64,000 bases of DNA, taken from NCBI GenBank assembly GCA_037783415.1, contig JAZGTN010000028.1:4164501-4228500 (forward strand). The letters are read 5' to 3'. A program made the position numbers and the translations under genes. Below, one piece after another: positions 57,597 through 64,000 of this stretch. The first letter of the stretch is position 1. Each line of letters opens with the position of its first letter. Source of the stretch: Leptasterias polaris (taxonomy: Eukaryota > Echinodermata > Asteroidea > Forcipulatida > Asteriidae). The notes beneath the pieces were generated by a model. That model was not told where the DNA came from, made no database searches, and was given only the letters and a program-made list of their open reading frames with translations.

Positions 57597-57999
57597 AGAC
57601 ATAATTTTTTGTTGGAAACAAAAAAGAGGTGTTCGGTGTGACCTCGTGTTTCAAAGAAATGTTATAAACATGTCTGTGTATTAAATATTGTATACTTCTA
57701 TAGAGTCTTTAGAATGGTGGTTCTAAAGATTTGACCAAACTTTTTGGATGTAACACATCCCAGCTTGAGTACATGCAAAGTTTCCATTTGATCACCAAAG
57801 TTGTTCTGTACATATAGATCTTGTAAAACACTACCTTGGTGGTGACATAACATGAAAATCGATGACGTCTTGAAAACGTCACTCAACATTATATCCTTGA
57901 AGGACCTTCCAAGTCTCATGCAAAATGAAATTCGATTATAGCTTGCTTTGAACTGAAGATATGTAACAATTGGTCAAAATTTCAAAAATTTGTATAAAA

Positions 58000-60900
58000 A
58001 AAAATGATGACGTCATCAAGTCGTCACTCTAGCTTTAAGTAGTCAATATCACTGTCTATCAACATGCCAAGTTTCAACTCAGTCAAACTTGTGGTTTTGT
58101 AGATACACAGCTTCAAAAAGTAAACCTTTAATGCGATACCACGTGACACATGATGACGTCATCAATCTAAAAATTCACACATATGTTGTCTGCAAGAAGG
58201 TCATTATGTATACCAATTTTGAAACGATTATCATAAACTTCGCCACAGACATCTAGTAAAAGTGTATTTTTAATAGTTTTCAACCTGCCGCTAGAGGGCG
58301 CTCTTGACTTTTATGACGTCACTTGTCTTATTTTGTTAAACCAGACTCTTGCTCGACTATAACACCGTTAAAAAAAACTTCAAAAAGTGTGCCACTTTTA
58401 AATTACAAGGCACTTCCTGTTTCTTCCTGTTTCGACCGGAAATAGAGGTCAAGTCATGTCACGCACACAATAAAAAATGAAGACCTATATTACCTCTATA
58501 TATTTCCGCAAAAAGCAACCGACGGTCTCATCATCTTGATTTGATATGGATTTTGAAACATTACAAATTTTAATGTTTAAAAACCTTGTAACTTGACACC
58601 AGATGACGTCATCATGACGTCATTACTACATAATGGAGGTTTTATTAAGGTCCTAACATGGTGTAAATTTGAATTTGATCAGATATACAAAAGTTAAGAT
58701 TTTTGCCGGAAATTGTTTTTTTGAAGAATTACACAAAGGCAAACTTTGACCTTCCGGTACGACCGGAAGTAAAGGTCATGTGAATTTAGCGTTAACCTTT
58801 CAAATGTTGCCCGTGTCTTGATCTATCATATGCCTAAATATGAACACTGTAGCTTTAATATTCAGAGACATACAGGCATTCGCAAAAGGTCACTTTTTAA
58901 ACTTAAATGGCTTGTAATTTGACACCCGATGACGTCATCATGACGTAACTGAAACGGTTTCATCTCCTAATGGTTATCTAACTACATGTAAAGTTTAAAG
59001 TTTATATGAGCTTGGGAAGTGTGCTTTTGTTACCGGACAATCGACGGCCAGAAGAAGAAGAAGTATAAAGTAGACATAATTTTTTGTTGGAAACAAAAAA
59101 GAGGTGTTCGGTGTGACCTCGTGTTTCAAAGAAATGTTATAAACATGTCTGTGTATTAAATATTGTACACTTCTATAGAGTCTTTAGAATGGTGGTTCTA
59201 AAGATTTGACCAAACTTTTTGGATGTAACACATCCCAGCTTGAGTACATATGCAAAGTTTCCATTTGATCACCAAAGTTGTTCTGTACATATAGATCTTG
59301 TAAAACACTACCTTGGTGGTGACATAACATGAAAATCGATAACGTCGTGAAAACGTCACTCCACGTTATATCCTTGTAGGACCTACCAAGTCTCATGCAA
59401 AATGAAATTTGACTATAGCTTGCTTTGTACTGAAGATATGTACCAATTGGTCAAAATTTCTAAAATTTGTAAAACAACATTTGATGACGTCATCAAGTCG
59501 TCACTCTAGTTTTAAGTAGTCAATATAACTGTCTATCAACATGCCAAGTTTCAACTCAGTCAAACTTGTGGTTTTGTAGATACACAGCTTCAAAAAGTAA
59601 ACCTTTAATGCGATACCACGTGACACACGATGACGTCATCAATCTAAAAATTCACACATATGTTGTCTGCAAGAAGGTCATTATGTATACCAATTTTGAA
59701 ACGATTATCATAAACTTCGCCACAGACATCTAGTAAAAGTGTATTTTTAATTGTTTTCAACCTGCCGCTAGAGGGCGCTCTTGACTTTTATGACGTCACT
59801 TGTCTTATTTTTTTAAACCAGACTCTTGCTCGACTATAACACCGTTAAAAAAAAATTCAAAAAGTGTGCCACTTTTAAATTACAAGGCACTTCCTGTTTC
59901 TTCCTGTTTCGACCGGAAGTAGAGGTCATGTGAGGTCACGCACACGACAAAAAATAAAGACCTATATGTCCTAAGTATGATCCCGCATAAAACAACCGCC
60001 GGTCTCTTAAGTGTGATTTGTTACAGAATTTCAAAGATTAAATTTTTTAATTTTAAAAACCTTGTAACTTGACACCTGATGACGTCATCATGACGTAAAT
60101 GAAACGGTTTCGTCTCCAAATGGTTATCTAACTATGGTAGAAATTTCAAGTTTATACGAGCTTGGGAAGTGTGCTTTTGTTAGCGGACAAGGGACGAAGA
60201 GAAGAAGAATCTGAAGAAGTAAAAAAAAAAGAACTAGACATAATTTTTTGTTGGAAACAAAAAAGAGGTGTTCGGTGTGACCTCGTGTTTCAAAGAAATG
60301 TTATAAACATGTCTGTGTATTAAATATTGATATACTTCTATAGAGTCTTTAGAATGGTGGTTCTAAAGATTTGACCAAACCTTTTGGATGTAACACATCC
60401 CAGCATGAGTACATGCAAAGTTTCCATTTGATCACCAAAGTTGTTCTGTACATATAGATCTTGTAAAACACTACCTTGGTGGTGACATAACATGAAAATC
60501 GATGACGTCTTGAAAACGTCACTCAACATTATATCCTTGTAGGACCTTCCAAGTCTCATGCAAAATGAAATTCGATTATAGCTTGCTTTGAACTGAAGAT
60601 ATGTAACAATTGGTCAAAATTTCAAAAATTTGTATAACAAAAACTGATGACGTCATCAAGTCGTCACTCTAGCTTTAAGTAGTCAATATCACTGTCTATC
60701 AACATGCCAAGTTTCAACTCAGTCAAACTTGTGGTTTTGTAGATACACAGCTTCAAAAAGTAAACCTTTAATACGATACCACGTGACACATGATGACGTC
60801 ATCAATCTAAAAATTCACACATATGTTGTCTGTATGAAGGTCATTATGTATACCAATTTTGAAACGATTATCATAAACTTCACCACAGACATCTAGTAAA

Positions 60901-63590
60901 AGTGTATTTTAAATTGTTTTTAACCTGCCGCTAGAGGGCGCTTTTGACTTTTATGACGTCACTTGTCTTATTTTGTTAAACCAGACTCTTGCTCGACTAT
61001 AACACCGTTAAAAAAAACTTGTAAAAGTGTGCCACTTTTAAATTACAAGGCACTTCCGGTTTCTTCCTATTTCGACCGGAAGTAGAGGTCATGTGAGGTC
61101 ACGCACACGACAAAAAATAAAGACCTATATGACCTAAGTATGATACCGCATAAAACAACCGCCGGTCTCCTAAGTGTGATTTGTTACAGAATTTCAAAGA
61201 TTAATTAATTTTTTTCTAAAAACCTTGTAATTTGACACCTGATGACGTCATCATGACGTAAATGAAACGGTTTCGTCTCCTACTGGTTATCTAACTATGG
61301 TAGAAATTTCAAGTTTATATGAGCTTGGGAAGTGTGCTTTTGTTAGCGGACAAGCGGCGAAGAGAAGAAGAAGAATCTGAAGAAGTAAACTAGACATAAT
61401 TTTTTGTTGGAAACAAAAAAGAGGTGTTCGGTGTGACCTCGTGTTTCAAAGAAATGTTATAAACATGTCTGTGTATTAAATATTGATATACTTCTATAGA
61501 GTCTTTAGAATGGTGGTTCTAAAGATTTGACCAAACTTTTTGGATGTAACACATCCCAGCATGAGTACATGCAAAGTTTCCATTTGTTCACCAAAGTTGT
61601 TCTGTACATATAGATCTTGTAAAACACTACCTTGGTGGTGACATAACATGAAAATCGATGACGTCTTGAAAACGTCACTCAACATTATATCCTTGTAGGA
61701 CCTTCCAAGTCTCATGCAAAATGAAATTCGATTATAGCTTGCTTTGAACTGAAGATATGTAACAATTGGTCAAAATTTCAAAAATTTGAAGAACAAAAAA
61801 ATGATGACGTCATCAAGTCGTCACTCTAGCTTTAAGTAGTCAATATCACTGTCTATCAACATGCCAAGTTTCAACTCAGTCAAACTTGTGGTTTTGTAGA
61901 TACACAGCATCAAAAAGTAAACCTTTAATGCGATACCACGTGACACATGATGACGTCATCAATCAAAAAATTCACACATATGTTGTCTGTATGAAGGTCA
62001 TTATGTATACCAATTTTGAAACGATTATCATAAACTTCACCACAGACATCTAGTAAAAGTGTATTTTTAATTGTTTTTAACCTGCCGCTAGAGGGCGCTC
62101 TTGACTTTTATGACGTCACTTGTCTTATTTTTTTAAACCAGACTCTTGCTCGACTATAACACCGTTAAAAAAAACTTGTAAAAGTGTGCCACTTTTAAAT
62201 TACAAGGCACTTCCGGTTTCTTCCTATTTCGACCGGAAGTAGAGGTCATGTGAGGTCACGCACACGACAAAAAATAAAAACCTATATGACCTAAGTATGA
62301 TCCCGCATAAAACAACCGCCGGTCTCTTAAGTGTGATTTGTTACAGAATTTCAAAGATTAAATTTTTTAATTTTAAAAACCTTGTAACTTGACACCTGAT
62401 GACGTCATCATGACGTAAATGAAACGGTTTCGTCTCCTAATGGTTATCTAACTATGGTAGAAATTTCAAGTTTATACGAGCTTGGGAAGTGTGCTTTTGT
62501 TAGCGGACAAGGGACGAAGAGAAGAAGAATCTGAAGAAGTAAAAAAAAAAGAACTAGACATAATTTTTTGTTGGAAACAAAAAAGAGGTGTTCGGTGTGA
62601 CCTCGTGTTTCAAAGAAATGTTATAAACATGTCTGTGTATTAAATATTGATATACTTCTATAGAGTCTTTAGAATGGTGGTTCTAAAGATTTGACCAAAC
62701 CTTTTGGATGTAACACATCCCAGCATGAGTACATGCAAAGTTTCCATTTGATCACCAAAGTTGTTCTGTACATATAGATCTTGTAAAACACTACCTTGGT
62801 GGTGACATAACATGAAAATCGATGACGTCTTGAAAACGTCACTCAACATTATATCCTTGTAGGACCTTCCAAGTCTCATGCAAAATGAAATTCGATTATA
62901 GCTTGCTTTGAACTGAAGATATGTAACAATTGGTCAAAATTTCAAAAATTTGTATAACAAAAAATGATGACGTCATCAAGTCGTCACTCTAGCTTTAAGT
63001 AGTCAATATCACTGTCTATCAACATGCCAAGTTTCAACTCAGTCAAACTTGTGGTTTTGTAGATACACAGCTTCAAAAAGTAAACCTTTAATACGATACC
63101 ACGTGACACATGATGACGTCATCAATCTAAAAATTCACACATATGTTGTCTGTATGAAGGTCATTATGTATACCAATTTTGAAACGATTATCATAAACTT
63201 CACCACAGACATCTAGTAAAAGTGTATTTTAAATTGTTTTTAACCTGCCGCTAGAGGGCGCTTTTGACTTTTATGACGTCACTTGTCTTATTTTGTTAAA
63301 CCAGACTCTTGCTCGACTATAACACCGTTAAAAAAAACTTGTAAAAGTGTGCCACTTTTAAATTACAAGGCACTTCCGGTTTCTTCCTATTTCGACCGGA
63401 AGTAGAGGTCATGTGAGGTCACGCACACGACAAAAAATAAAAACCTATATGACCTAAGTATGATACCGCATAAAACAACCGCCGGTCTCCTAAGTGTGAT
63501 TTGTTACAGAATTTCAAAGATTAATTAATTTTTTTCTAAAAACCTTGTAATTTGACACCTGATGACGTCATCATGACGTAAATGAAACGG
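58000..63590. promoter_or_regulatory. Repeated TGACGTCA (CRE-type) palindromes in the array
   Basis: By reading, TGACGTCA occurs six times in unit 1 and four times in each of units 2-5 (about 22 in all), usually as GATGACGTCATCA. The octamer is the consensus site for CREB/ATF bZIP factors. No promoter or transcript is evident, so function is open. Confidence 0.5.
58288..63262 (+). promoter_or_regulatory. Five CTCF-like motifs, one per complete array unit
   Basis: CCGCTAGAGGGCGCT occurs unchanged at 58288-58302, 59765-59779, 60928-60942, 62085-62099 and 63248-63262, all in the same orientation. It matches the known bilaterian CTCF core (CCNNNAGRGGGCGC type). Binding is inference. Confidence 0.55.
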
Positions 63591-64000
63591 TTTCGTCTCC
63601 TACTGGTTATCTAACTATGGTAGAAATTTCAAGTTTATATGAGCTTGGGAAGTGTGCTTTTGTTAGCGGACAAGCGGCGAAGAGAAGAAGAAGAATCTGA
63701 AGAAGTAAACTAGACATAATTTTTTGTTGGAAACAAAAAAGAGGTGTTCGGTGTGACCTCGTGTTTCAAAGAAATGTTATAAACATGTCTGTGTATTAAA
63801 TATTGATATACTTCTATAGAGTCTTTAGAATGGTGGTTCTAAAGATTTGACCAAACCTTTTGGATGTAACACATCCCAGCATGAGTACATGCAAAGTTTC
63901 CATTTGATCACCAAAGTTGTTCTGTACATATAGATCTTGTAAAACACTACCTTGGTGGTGACATAACATGAAAATCGATGACGTCTTGAAAACGTCACTC

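Larger units (their letters stand above)
57597..64000. repeat. Tandem array of about 1.16-kb units (6 units, last cut by window end)
   Basis: Units start with AGACATAATTTTTTG at 57597, 59072, 60236, 61392, 62556 and 63712. Spacings are 1475, 1164, 1156, 1164 and 1156. Each starts with the hairpin TTTTTTGTTGGAAACAAAAA and ends in GAAGAAGAAG. Units 3 and 5 share variants (CCAAACCTTTTGG, ATACGATACC, CGCTTTTGAC) against unit 4 (CCAAACTTTTTGG, ATGCGATACC, CGCTCTTGAC), so the youngest repeat is a two-unit higher-order block of about 2320 bp. Unit 1 carries about 310 bp extra, an internal duplication of the GACCGGAAGT / TGACGTCATCATGACG section. A 73-codon minus-strand ORF is kept in five units but carries amino-acid changes as readily as neutral DNA. 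Confidence 0.95.

Noticed and set aside
57698..62879. Conserved 73-codon minus-strand ORF (MRLGRS(Y/F)KDI...) in five array units
   Set aside because: It recurs only because the DNA unit recurs. Unit differences change amino acids freely (for example unit 2), and there is no domain, promoter or splice context.

Overview
This is AT-rich, repeat-dense animal genomic DNA with spliced genes. The repeat spectrum points to an echinoderm, most likely a sea star. It includes many short inverted-repeat elements with TTAAAGG...CCTTTAA ends, a tRNA-derived SINE, fold-back elements, frequent AGGCCTA words and THAP, C2H2 and non-LTR remnants. The species assignment is inference from repeat style, not from a marker gene.

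Only two genes look intact. (1) A seven-coding-exon gene on the minus strand (8292 down to 1685) encodes a 527-residue member of the myelin proteolipid / M6 family. It has four membrane segments, a juxtamembrane cysteine cluster and the four extracellular-loop cysteines, plus a cytoplasmic tail of about 275 residues that short vertebrate members lack. (2) A single-exon, 323-residue rhodopsin-like GPCR lies on the minus strand (26915 down to 25944). Both are probably membrane proteins of excitable or signalling cells. Nothing in the sequence links them functionally.

Layout. 1-8.3 kb: M6 gene. 8.3-22.4 kb: intergenic DNA with MITEs and two non-LTR remnants. 22.4-23.6 kb: a fold-back element built of three palindromic modules separated by AATTCGTTATAACGAATT arrays. 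24-25.9 kb: SINE, CACTG-ended MITEs, GACCCGG repeat, LINE tail. 26-27 kb: GPCR. 27.7-32.7 kb: MITEs, one with a 9-bp and one with an 8-bp target duplication. 33-37.6 kb: two broken non-LTR retrotransposons. 34.5 and 39.5-39.8 kb: an inverted pair of CpG-saturated GTCGCGTCG arrays. 40-43 kb: nested inverted-repeat elements and a GACCCGG minisatellite. 43.3-48.9 kb: an inserted block carrying a broken, spliced C2H2-start gene; its empty site is preserved next door in a tandem copy. 50.5-52.5 kb: a long palindrome. 53-54.3 kb: LINE remnant and a 31-bp minisatellite. 55.6-57.4 kb: a possible element with an acidic/FEP-motif ORF and a THAP remnant, interrupted by a MITE with 101-bp perfect arms. 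57.6-64 kb: a tandem array of about 1.16-kb units with a two-unit higher-order period. Each complete unit carries a CTCF-like site and at least four TGACGTCA palindromes; the array runs off the window.

The most unusual features are the regulatory-motif satellite array, the modular fold-back element, the insertion with its preserved empty site, and the long-tailed M6 protein. No prokaryotic features, CRISPR arrays, rRNA genes or functional tRNA genes were seen.
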